Made by a program: the position numbers and the translations under genes. A DNA stretch of 64,000 nt from Labilibacter sediminis. Lineage in GTDB: Bacteria > Bacteroidota > Bacteroidia > Bacteroidales > Marinilabiliaceae. Location of the stretch: contig NZ_VCHY01000006.1 of assembly GCF_005877885.1 (NCBI RefSeq), positions 186,001-250,000 on the forward strand. The letters are read 5' to 3'. The notes beneath the pieces are model-generated. The model was not told the origin of the DNA, ran no database searches, and saw only the letters and a program-made list of their open reading frames with translations. This document shows, one piece after another, positions 37,359 through 45,216 of this stretch (position 1 is the first letter of the stretch; every line of letters begins with the position of its first letter).

Positions 37359-38541
37359 GGAACCGGATTTTTTTCTAGATATTTATTGTAAGCAAAATAA
37401 CCACCATGGCGATTTTATTTGTGGAGATGTTTTTATTTCGCGACGAATAAAGGAAGATGGAAGAACAATTATAGTATTATCTGATGGAATGGGGAGTGGT
37501 GTTAAAGCCAACGTTTTGGCTACATTAACGGCATCTATGGCAGTTAATTTTACCATTGAGCACAAGGAAGTGCAAAAAACGGCTGAAATCATAATGAATA
37601 CCCTTCCTGTTTGCAGTGTGCGTAAAGTAAGCTATTCAACATTTAGTATTATTGACATTGATGATGATGGTAGCACAACAATAGTAGAGTATGATAATCC
37701 ACGAAGCTTGATTATGAGAACACATCGGGCATTTGACCCCGGTTGGGAGGAAATAATGCTTGAGAGTAAACGAAATAAGGGAAAAAAATTATATACCTGT
37801 CATTTTAAAGCCCGTAAGGAAGATCGAATTTTGTTTTGGTCTGATGGTATTATTCAGTCGGGCATGGGCTCAAAAACCTTACCATTTGGCTGGGGCAGAG
37901 ATGAAGTGGAGAAATATGTGGTTAAGAGTGTAAAAAATGAACCTTTTATTTCATCAGCAAAATTGTCGCGTAAAGTGGTTAATATGGCTTCGCTAAATGA
38001 TGGAGGCAACCCTCTTGATGATACCTCTTGTGGTATAGTATACTTGCGAGAACCAAGAAAACTATTGTTTGTAACCGGTCCTCCGTATGAAGAAGTAAAG
38101 GACACAGACTTTTCGTTAAAAGTTCAAAGTTTTGGAGGTAAAAAAATAGTGAGTGGAGGAACTACAGCTGAAATCATAGCGCGTGAGTTAGGCCTTAAGT
38201 TTTCTGCCAGTCTCGAAATGCTCGATCCCGATTTACCTCCGGCTGCTCAGATGGAAAGTATAGATCTAGTTACAGAAGGAATTCTGACATTAGGGAAAGT
38301 AGTTCGGGTGTTAGAAAGTTTTGAGAAAGATATGGTTTTAGGAAAAGGTCCTGCACATCAAATTGTAAAACTATTTTTGGAGAGTGACAAAATACATATT
38401 ATTAACGGAACACGTATTAATGTTGCGCACCAGGACCCAAATTTGCCTGTAGAGTTGGAGATAAGAAGAACCGTTGTTAAAAGAATTGCAACTCTGTTAG
38501 AGGAAAAATTTCTGAAAGAAGTCTCTATTGAATATATGTAA
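37348..38541 (+). CDS. SpoIIE-type (PP2C-like) serine phosphatase with an extra C-terminal domain
   Basis: A 397-residue protein. The first roughly 235 residues form a SpoIIE/PP2C phosphatase domain with Asp27 (CGDVF), the DGMGSG metal-binding loop at 46-51 and a later LDDTSCGIVYL. Such enzymes dephosphorylate a Ser/Thr on anti-anti-sigma-like partners. Residues 236-397 form a domain I do not recognise (segments GPPYEE and GGTTAEIIARELG). The start overlaps the preceding sensor gene, so the two are translationally coupled. No STAS-domain substrate is seen nearby. Confidence 0.85.
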   Translation: MKAKEPDFFLDIYCKQNNHHGDFICGDVFISRRIKEDGRTIIVLSDGMGSGVKANVLATLTASMAVNFTIEHKEVQKTAEIIMNTLPVCSVRKVSYSTFSIIDIDDDGSTTIVEYDNPRSLIMRTHRAFDPGWEEIMLESKRNKGKKLYTCHFKARKEDRILFWSDGIIQSGMGSKTLPFGWGRDEVEKYVVKSVKNEPFISSAKLSRKVVNMASLNDGGNPLDDTSCGIVYLREPRKLLFVTGPPYEEVKDTDFSLKVQSFGGKKIVSGGTTAEIIARELGLKFSASLEMLDPDLPPAAQMESIDLVTEGILTLGKVVRVLESFEKDMVLGKGPAHQIVKLFLESDKIHIINGTRINVAHQDPNLPVELEIRRTVVKRIATLLEEKFLKEVSIEYM

Positions 38542-38981
38542 AATGTGAATTCATCTTTTGCTTACTAATCAGTATCATAATTTAGACCCTTTCCTAATAA
38601 TGAGATATTCCAACTTCTCTATTGTTTTACGATTAAATTATTAGCCGCTTGTAAATAGTTTTGTTTTGTGTAAGGTTAAGTTATATAGCGTGTTATGTGT
38701 TTTTGTGTTTCGCATTCAATAAATTATTTTAAGAGCTTGAAAATTAGTGAACATCACACGATAAATTACTTTTATTTAGATTGGTTATGTATTGCTGATA
38801 TGAGCTATTTCCACTTTTTTTTTTCAATGTATACACCGTATTTTGCACTTTGATTCTAGAAAAATTTCTTTAATTAATTTTTAGAAGGAAAACAACATGG
38901 CACGTTGTTCGTATTTGTCAGATACACTGTGTTTATTGGTGTTTGCAAAATGAGGCGGTGTATTGTTTAAGCCAGAATTTG
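38542..38981 (+). promoter_or_regulatory. Intergenic region before the DRTGG operon
   Basis: This 440-base AT-rich gap holds no gene I can support. It has no perfect TAnnTTTG-plus-TTTG promoter. An inverted repeat AACAAC (38891-38896) with GTTGTT (38904-38909) lies about 75 bases before the next start and could be an operator. The tract around 38850 has near-miss -7 elements (TATTTTG, CACTTTG). Confidence 0.35.
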
Positions 38982-39326
38982 ATGAAAATAAAGGAGATAG
39001 TTGATATTTTAAATGCGAAGGTTGTGAGTGGTTCCGGTTGTGATAATTTGGACATAGCTCATGGTTTTGCCAGTGATCTGATGAGTGATGTGTTAACATT
39101 AGACACTGAAAAGATGATCCTGATTACCGGATTAGCTAATATGCAAACCATAAGGACTGCAGAAATGGCAGATGTGCAATGTATTTTATTTGTCAGAGAT
39201 AAACAAGTAACCGAGGAGATGTTGGAAATAGCAGAAGAACAAGATATCATCTTAATTCAGTGCAAATATTCAATGTTTAACGCTGTTGGTAAATTATATA
39301 CAGCAGGCTTACAACCAGTTTATTAA
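38982..39326 (+). CDS. DRTGG-domain protein 1
   Basis: A 114-residue protein counted from the ATG at 38982 (a TTG 39 bases upstream is possible). It is a lone DRTGG domain (KIKEIVDILNAKVVSG, then ASDLMSDVLTL and VQCILFVRDK). This domain occurs in phosphotransacetylases and CBS-type pyrophosphatases, where it is thought to bind a nucleotide ligand. A second single-domain copy lies at 41118. It heads a tight operon with the RsbW-like ATPase 7 bases downstream. Confidence 0.8.
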   Translation: MKIKEIVDILNAKVVSGSGCDNLDIAHGFASDLMSDVLTLDTEKMILITGLANMQTIRTAEMADVQCILFVRDKQVTEEMLEIAEEQDIILIQCKYSMFNAVGKLYTAGLQPVY

Positions 39327-39333
39327 AGTATAA

Positions 39334-39744
39334 ATGGAGTTTATATACGAAGTAGAGGGAGGTAATTTTACTAAGGCAGGAAATGCTTCAAGTGCAGTAA
39401 AAAAAACACTTAAGCAATTAAATGTAAATCCCAAAATTGTAAAACGAATTGTTGTGGCACTTTACGAAGCTGAGGTAAATGTTGTTGCCCATGCTTATAA
39501 GGGAGTGATTACCGTAAATATTACTCCGGAACATATTAATATTTTGTTGGATGATGAGGGGCCGGGAATTCCGGATATTGATTTAGCCATGAAAGAAGGC
39601 TTTTCTACAGCATCATCCAAAGTTAGAGAAATGGGATTTGGAGCAGGAATGGGCTTACCAAATATAAAAAAGAATGTTGATGATCTCAATGTATCGAGCA
39701 TTGTAGATAAGGGAACTAAAGTAGAAATGAAAACTTATTTGTAA
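39334..39744 (+). CDS. RsbW-like HATPase (anti-sigma/serine kinase type)
   Basis: A 136-residue GHKL-fold ATPase. The N-box is YEAEVNVVAHA (Glu45, Asn49). The G1 box is DDEGPGIPD (74-82) and the G2/lid is GFGAGMGLPNIKK (101-113). Single-domain proteins of this type either sequester a sigma factor or phosphorylate an antagonist protein, opposed by a SpoIIE phosphatase. Such a phosphatase is encoded just upstream, which supports a switch. Neither a STAS antagonist nor a sigma factor is in the window. Confidence 0.85.
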   Translation: MEFIYEVEGGNFTKAGNASSAVKKTLKQLNVNPKIVKRIVVALYEAEVNVVAHAYKGVITVNITPEHINILLDDEGPGIPDIDLAMKEGFSTASSKVREMGFGAGMGLPNIKKNVDDLNVSSIVDKGTKVEMKTYL

Positions 39745-39760
39745 AGAGTAGCTCATAAGA

Positions 39761-41131
39761 ATGAAAAAGCAGCAAATATATCATGCCTTAAAGGTTGACC
39801 ATGATATTTGTTATGGTTGTACACACTGTATGAATGTGTGTCCGACTGATGCCATTCGAATAAATGACGGAAAAGCTTTAATATTAAAAAAGAGATGTGT
39901 TGATTGCGGGGAGTGCCTAAAGGTTTGCCCTGTTGATGCTATTTTTGTTGAACAGGACGATTTAAAAAACATCTTTGATTTTGAATGTCGTGTAGCTTTG
40001 GTTCCTTCAGTGTTTACCGGCCAGTTTCCAACGTCCATTACTGAGGAAGAGATATTTAGTGTAATGCATGAACTCGGATTTACACACGTATTTCAAGCCG
40101 AATTTATGGTTGATGTAATCAACGATTTAATGAATGAGCAATCCTTGACTAATGAGGATAAGCCTTTAATATCAACGTTTTGCCCTTCTATAATACGACT
40201 TATTCAAGTTAAATTTCCTTCCCTTACCGACAATATTGCTACAGTTAATCCGCCAGTTAATGCTTCGGCAGCATTTTATCGTAAAATGCTTATAAAACAA
40301 GGTATTGCTGAAGAGCAAATTGGTATTTTTTATGTTACTCCTTGTGCAGCTAAAATTGCAGCAATTAAAGGTTTCGAAAAATACCATGACTCAATTAATG
40401 GAGTGATTAACATGCAGTATTTATACAATAAACTGTATGTAAAAATTAAAAATAGCACCAAAGAGGAGAAAGAATTACCAGTTTTACCACATTTATCAAG
40501 TAAATCTATTCAATGGAGTTTAACACGAGGTGAAGCCGATAATATGAATGGAAAATGCTTGGCTGTGGATGAAATTCACAATGTAATTGAATTCTTAGAG
40601 TTGTTGGAGAATGATGAGATACCTGTTGTGGATTTCCTGGAATTAAGAGCCTGTGATCAGGGATGTGCGGGTGGAGTGTTATTGCATGGAAACAGGTTTT
40701 TAACTGTTGAGAGGCTGAATGAAAGAGCCAGGCAACTAGAAAATGATAACGAAGGAGTTAATTGGAAAGAACATAAAGAAATTATAAAGGATAAAGACTT
40801 ATTTATTAGTAAATTAGATTCTCTTCCAGCCATGTCGTTGGATCAGGATTTTTCTGAAGCACTTAAAAAAATGGAACGTATCCGAAATTTAATGTGCTAT
40901 TTGCCCGGAATCGATTGCGGAGCTTGTGGTTCTCCAAATTGTTCGGCCTTAGCAGAGGATATCGTTCAGCGAAAAGCAAATCTGTCCAATTGTGTTTTTT
41001 TGCAACGCACAATGGAAAAAAGCAAAAAGTTAAGTGGCGAACATGCCATAAGGTTAATTGAAAAAACGTGGGGAAAGGATCGATTAGATAAGGATTGTAG
41101 AAAAAAAGGAGCAAAAAATGAAGGTATGTGA
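39761..41131 (+). CDS. Second degenerate [FeFe]-hydrogenase-like Fe-S protein
   Basis: A 456-residue protein. An N-terminal ferredoxin has two complete clusters (Cys17/20/23/27 and 46/49/52/56). The H-cluster-like domain has L1 STFCPSI (Phe140 in place of the proton-relay Cys, Cys141), L2 TPCAAK (Cys195) and L3 RACDQGC (Cys298, Cys302; the C-x3-C spacing is kept). A [4Fe-4S] domain follows (Cys386, 389, 394, 411). All four cubane ligands are thus present, while the proton relay is lost, which suggests sensing over turnover. No PAS domain. It overlaps the next gene by 14 bases. Confidence 0.82.
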   Translation: MKKQQIYHALKVDHDICYGCTHCMNVCPTDAIRINDGKALILKKRCVDCGECLKVCPVDAIFVEQDDLKNIFDFECRVALVPSVFTGQFPTSITEEEIFSVMHELGFTHVFQAEFMVDVINDLMNEQSLTNEDKPLISTFCPSIIRLIQVKFPSLTDNIATVNPPVNASAAFYRKMLIKQGIAEEQIGIFYVTPCAAKIAAIKGFEKYHDSINGVINMQYLYNKLYVKIKNSTKEEKELPVLPHLSSKSIQWSLTRGEADNMNGKCLAVDEIHNVIEFLELLENDEIPVVDFLELRACDQGCAGGVLLHGNRFLTVERLNERARQLENDNEGVNWKEHKEIIKDKDLFISKLDSLPAMSLDQDFSEALKKMERIRNLMCYLPGIDCGACGSPNCSALAEDIVQRKANLSNCVFLQRTMEKSKKLSGEHAIRLIEKTWGKDRLDKDCRKKGAKNEGM

Positions 41132-41453
41132 TTTAGTTGAACAACTTAATTTAAAAGTCTTTTGTGGTGAGCAAGGGCTGAATAATGATGTAGTTGGCGG
41201 ATACACTTCCGACTTATTAAGTGATGTGATGGGAAATGTAGACGAAGAGTATGTGTGGGTAACCTTACAAACGCATAAAAATATCATGGCCATTGCTTCA
41301 TTAAAAGAAGTTGCAGCTATTGTTTTGGTTAAAGGTTTTAAGCCTGAGCAAGCAGCTATTGATCAAAGTAATGAAGAAGGAATTCCGATTTTAGGAACCG
41401 ATAAGGAAGCTTTTGAAATTTCCGGTCAACTTTATGCTTTGCTAAATAAATAG
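41118..41453 (+). CDS. DRTGG-domain protein 2
   Basis: A 111-residue paralogue of the DRTGG protein at 38982 (KVCDLVEQLNLKVFCGEQG, then TSDLLSDVMGN and AIVLVKGFKP). The two flank the RsbW-like ATPase and the second H-cluster-like protein, as if the switch needs two different ligand-binding partners. The start lies within the end of the preceding gene, and the PHP gene begins 3 bases after its stop. Confidence 0.8.
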   Translation: MKVCDLVEQLNLKVFCGEQGLNNDVVGGYTSDLLSDVMGNVDEEYVWVTLQTHKNIMAIASLKEVAAIVLVKGFKPEQAAIDQSNEEGIPILGTDKEAFEISGQLYALLNK

Positions 41454-41456
41454 AAA

Positions 41457-42209
41457 ATGAAAGAATATCGGGCCGATTTACATATTCATTCAGTGCTTTC
41501 GCCATGTGCAAGCCTTGATATGAGTCCCGATAATATTATAAAAAGTGCCACGGAAAAAGGAATAGATATTATAGGAATTGCGGACCATAATACCACAAAG
41601 CAATGTGGTGTTATTAAACAATTAGGTGAGGAGAATGATGTCTTAGTTTTATGCGGTGCAGAGGTGAATACGAAAGAAGAGGTTCACTGCCTCGCGTTCT
41701 TTGAAAATGATAAATTACTGAATGATTTTCAAATTTATTTGGATCAGCACTTGCCAGTGGTGAAAAATAAACCTGAGTTGTTCGGAGATCAGATATGGGT
41801 TGATAAGTATAACAATATTCTTGGAGAAGAAGATAGGTTGTTAATTATTGGGTTAAACCAGTCTATCGATCAAGTAGCCAATAAGGTGGAGAGTTTGGGA
41901 GGTATTTTTATACCTGCTCATGTGGATAAATCCAGGTTTAGCGTTTCAAGTCAACTGGGATTTTTAGCGGCTGATCTTAACGTTTCTGCTGTTGAGGTAA
42001 GCCGGTTGGTCGATATGGAGCAGTTTTCAGAAAAGCATAAATGGGTTAATGACTACTCTATTGTTGCTAATTCAGATGCCCATACACCTGATCAAATTGG
42101 AAGTGTGAATACCTCATTATTATTAAATGAGGCCACATTTAATGAAGTAAAAGAAGCTTTGTTAGGTAAAAACGGGCGGAAGATTATAAATATCAATTTA
42201 TATAGTTAA
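41457..42209 (+). CDS. PHP-domain phosphoesterase
   Basis: A 250-residue PHP protein with the expected metal ligands: DLHIHS (His9, His11), GIADHN, a GAEVNT segment, PAHVDKS and NSDAH near the C-terminus. PHP enzymes hydrolyse phosphate esters or nucleotides (for example cyclic dinucleotide precursors, 3'-phosphoadenylates, histidinol phosphate). The substrate here is unknown. Its place between DRTGG and GHKL genes suggests it makes or removes a nucleotide ligand for the switch; that is a guess. Confidence 0.82.
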   Translation: MKEYRADLHIHSVLSPCASLDMSPDNIIKSATEKGIDIIGIADHNTTKQCGVIKQLGEENDVLVLCGAEVNTKEEVHCLAFFENDKLLNDFQIYLDQHLPVVKNKPELFGDQIWVDKYNNILGEEDRLLIIGLNQSIDQVANKVESLGGIFIPAHVDKSRFSVSSQLGFLAADLNVSAVEVSRLVDMEQFSEKHKWVNDYSIVANSDAHTPDQIGSVNTSLLLNEATFNEVKEALLGKNGRKIININLYS

Positions 42210-42213
42210 GGCA

Positions 42214-42762
42214 ATGCGTGATTTTTCGATGCATATACTTGATATTATTGGTAATTCAGTGAGAGCAAAGGCTTCATTGATTGAGGTGTCAATTGTTGAA
42301 AATTCATCAGAAGACACTATGGTATTAAGAGTAAAGGATGATGGATGTGGTATGGATGAAGAAACGATTCAAAATGCTTTGGATCCTTTTTTTACATCTC
42401 GTAAAACCCGAAAAGTTGGGTTGGGAATTCCTTTACTACAACAGAATGCTCAATTAACAGAAGGTGATGTTGTAATTGAGTCAGAACCGGGAAAGGGTAC
42501 ACAGATTACAGCTACCTTTTCTCGTTCGCACATCGACCGACCACCTTTAGGTGATTTAGGTGGAGCCATAAGTTTAATGATTTCTGGTAATCCTCAGGTT
42601 GAATTTATATATCGCCACCTTTTGGATGATGAGGAATTTATTTTTGATAGCAAGGAAATAAAGCAAGTGCTGGATGGCGTTGAAATAACAGAACCCGGTG
42701 TAGTTAAGTTTTTAAAGCAAATGGTTGAAGAAAACTTACAGGAATTAGGAGTAGAACTATAA
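42214..42762 (+). CDS. GHKL ATPase domain protein (histidine-kinase-like)
   Basis: A 182-residue protein consisting of a HATPase_c fold: N-box region near the start (DIIGNSVRA), G1 DDGCGMDEE, F-box region PFFTSRKTRKVG and lid GLGIPLLQQ. It has no dimerisation helices, phospho-acceptor histidine or membrane segments, so it is not a full sensor kinase. A C-terminal tail of about 70 residues is unassigned. It is the last gene of the signalling operon, followed by a structured gap. Confidence 0.8.
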   Translation: MRDFSMHILDIIGNSVRAKASLIEVSIVENSSEDTMVLRVKDDGCGMDEETIQNALDPFFTSRKTRKVGLGIPLLQQNAQLTEGDVVIESEPGKGTQITATFSRSHIDRPPLGDLGGAISLMISGNPQVEFIYRHLLDDEEFIFDSKEIKQVLDGVEITEPGVVKFLKQMVEENLQELGVEL

Positions 42763-42794
42763 ACAAATTGACTATAAGATATGAGATGAAACGA

Positions 42795-42850
42795 ACATGT
42801 AAATTTTAATTAAAAAGTTGCACACAGGTGCATGATTAAAATTTACTTGT
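42795..42850 (+). repeat. Large inverted repeat upstream of hydrogenase operon 2
   Basis: Arms of 12 perfect bases (42799-42810 and 42835-42846), extended after one T-T mismatch by three more pairs (42795-42797 with 42848-42850). The 24-base loop contains a second perfect stem, TGCAC-ACAG-GTGCA. There is no T-run after it, so it is unlikely to be a simple terminator. It lies 134 bases before the first gene of operon 2. Confidence 0.6.
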
Positions 42851-42983
42851 GAGTTCCATGTGACAAACGAAAGTAAAATTTAACACATGAAATAAGTAAT
42901 GATAATTTAAAGAAAAAGAATCTAAAACTTTAAACATCAATTATCTAACAAAACAACTATTTACAAACTATAATAAATGCAAA

Positions 42984-43394
42984 ATGGCAAAAGTTAAAAC
43001 CTTAGACGATCTAAAAAAGATGAGGGAGCAGCTTCAGTCGAAGATTACCCTTCGTGAAAAAAGTGATCATCCGGAAAAAATGGTTCAGATTAAGGTTTCA
43101 ATGGCTACCTGTGGAATAGCCTCAGGAGCTAAAGAAACAATGAATTATCTGATAGAGGAGCTTGATAATCGCGCTATAGATGCGGTTGTTACACAAACAG
43201 GGTGCATGGGATATTGTCATTCCGAGCCAACAATCGAAGTTCATGTGCCAGGTACAGACCCAGTGGTATATGGAAATGTAGATACTAAAAAAGCTGAAGA
43301 AATAATTGCAAAGCACATCGTAGGAGGTGAATTGGTTGATGGAATTATTCCTGCCAGTTATAAAACAGCAAACGAAGACGATAACGAAAAGTAA
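42984..43394 (+). CDS. HndB-like ferredoxin-fold subunit
   Basis: A 136-residue protein of the thioredoxin-like [2Fe-2S] class, the HndB type of NADP-reducing hydrogenases. Only three of four Cys ligands are present: Cys43 in TCGIASG, then Cys74 and Cys78 (GCMGYC). The second Cys of the first pair is missing, which I recall as common in HndB. It may bind an incomplete or no cluster. It heads hydrogenase operon 2, 9 bases before hydB. Confidence 0.85.
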   Translation: MAKVKTLDDLKKMREQLQSKITLREKSDHPEKMVQIKVSMATCGIASGAKETMNYLIEELDNRAIDAVVTQTGCMGYCHSEPTIEVHVPGTDPVVYGNVDTKKAEEIIAKHIVGGELVDGIIPASYKTANEDDNEK

Positions 43395-43403
43395 ATTTGA
43401 GTC

Positions 43404-45197
43404 ATGGCCAAGTATAATAGTCACATTTTAGTTTGTGGAGGAACGGGATGTCGTGCCTCGCAAGGTGAAGAGATAGTAGAAAATTTAAAACAAGCTGTTT
43501 CTGATAATAGCTTAGAGAGTGAAATTCAGGTTGTTCGTACAGGTTGTTTCGGGTTCTGTGAAAAAGGACCTATCGTAAAAATGATTCCTGATAATACCTT
43601 TTATACTCAGGTAACTCCTGAGGATGCCGGTGAAATAATTTCTGAGCATATTGTAAAAGGTCGTAAAGTAGAACGTTTATTATATACCGATCCTGAGAAT
43701 AAAGAACAAATTGCTGATTCAAAGGATATGGGTTTCTATAAAAAGCAGATTCGTATTGCACTACGTAACTGTGGTTTCATCAACCCTGAAAATGTTGATG
43801 AGTATGTTGCTCGTGATGGATATTCAGCACTAGGTAAAGTGCTAACGGAGATGACTCCTGAAGAAGCCATTAAAATTATAAAAGAATCGGGCTTAAGAGG
43901 TCGTGGAGGTGGTGGTTTCCCAACTGGATTAAAGTGGGAGATAACCAATCAAGTAGAAAATGAAGAAAAGTATGTGGTATGTAATGCTGATGAGGGTGAT
44001 CCGGGTGCATTTATGGATCGTTCAATTCTTGAGGGAGACCCACATTCTGTATTAGAAGCTATGGCTATTTGTGGATACTGTATTGGCGGAAGTCATGGAT
44101 TAATTTATATCCGAGCCGAGTATCCATTAGCTATTGAGCGTTTAAAAATTGCCATTGAGCAAGCGCGTAACCTAGGCGTACTTGGTAAAAATATCTTCGG
44201 AACAGGATTTGATTTTGATGTTGAACTTCGATATGGAGCAGGAGCATTCGTTTGTGGTGAAGAAACATCATTAATTAACTCTATGGAAGGTTTACGTGGA
44301 GAACCTAATGTTAAGCCTCCATTCCCATCTGTAAGTGGATATAAAGGAAAACCAACAAACGTAAATAACGTTGAAACTTTTGCCAATATACCGGTAATCA
44401 TTAATAATGGAGCAGAGTGGTTTAGTGCAATCGGAACCGAAAAGAGTAAAGGAACGAAAGTATTTGCTCTTGCAGGTAAAATCAACAATGTTGGTTTAAT
44501 TGAGGTACCAATGGGTATTACACTTCGCGAAGTTATTTTTGATATTGGTGGCGGTATTAAAGACGGTAAGAAGTTTAAAGCTGTTCAAACCGGAGGTCCT
44601 TCTGGAGGATGTTTAACGGAAAAGCATCTTGATATTCCTATTGATTACGATAACTTAATTGCACATGGGTCTATGATGGGGTCCGGTGGAATGATCGTAA
44701 TGGATGAGGACGATTGTATGGTTTCTGTGGCTAAGTTTTATCTTGACTTTACAGTTGAAGAGTCATGTGGTAAATGTGCACCTTGTAGAGTTGGTAATAA
44801 GCGTTTATATGAAATGCTGGATAAAATAACTCAAGGAAAAGCTAATAAAGAAGATTTATCTATCCTTCGTAATTTAGGTAATGTAATTAAGGATACATCA
44901 TTGTGTGGTTTGGGACAAACATCTCCAAATCCGGTTCTTTCAACTATGGATAACTTTGCTGATGAGTATGAAGCTCACGTTAAGGATGGCAAATGTCCTG
45001 CAGGTCAGTGTAAAGACTTAATGGAGTATGTTATTAGTGCAGAAACTTGTGTAGGATGTACTCTGTGTTCTCGTGTTTGTCCTGTTGATGCTATATCAGG
45101 TGATAAAAAGCAAGCTCACGTTATTGATACGGTTACTTGTATTAAGTGTGGAGCGTGTATGGAGAAATGTAAGTTTAATGCGATCAGCATCCAGTAA
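43404..45197 (+). CDS. hydB: NuoF-like flavin subunit of [FeFe] hydrogenase 2 (full HydB/HndC)
   Basis: A 597-residue subunit with three parts. The N-terminal [2Fe-2S] domain has Cys11, 16, 48 and 52. The NADH/FMN core has GLRGRGGGGFPTGLKW and CNADEGDPGAFMDR, with the linking [4Fe-4S] motif SCGKCAPC. The C-terminal ferredoxin domain carries two CxxCxxCxxxC sets. This is the full HydB of electron-bifurcating HydABC (Thermotoga, Acetobacterium), and much larger than the paralogue at 32100. It should exchange electrons between NAD(P)H and, through the ferredoxin domain, other partners. Confidence 0.93.
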   Translation: MAKYNSHILVCGGTGCRASQGEEIVENLKQAVSDNSLESEIQVVRTGCFGFCEKGPIVKMIPDNTFYTQVTPEDAGEIISEHIVKGRKVERLLYTDPENKEQIADSKDMGFYKKQIRIALRNCGFINPENVDEYVARDGYSALGKVLTEMTPEEAIKIIKESGLRGRGGGGFPTGLKWEITNQVENEEKYVVCNADEGDPGAFMDRSILEGDPHSVLEAMAICGYCIGGSHGLIYIRAEYPLAIERLKIAIEQARNLGVLGKNIFGTGFDFDVELRYGAGAFVCGEETSLINSMEGLRGEPNVKPPFPSVSGYKGKPTNVNNVETFANIPVIINNGAEWFSAIGTEKSKGTKVFALAGKINNVGLIEVPMGITLREVIFDIGGGIKDGKKFKAVQTGGPSGGCLTEKHLDIPIDYDNLIAHGSMMGSGGMIVMDEDDCMVSVAKFYLDFTVEESCGKCAPCRVGNKRLYEMLDKITQGKANKEDLSILRNLGNVIKDTSLCGLGQTSPNPVLSTMDNFADEYEAHVKDGKCPAGQCKDLMEYVISAETCVGCTLCSRVCPVDAISGDKKQAHVIDTVTCIKCGACMEKCKFNAISIQ

Positions 45198-45216
45198 TAT
45201 TTAAAGATCATAAACA

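Noticed and set aside
38881-39099. Minus-strand ORF over the DRTGG-1 start
   Set aside because: Low-complexity, polar translation with no family pattern. The plus-strand DRTGG gene explains the region.
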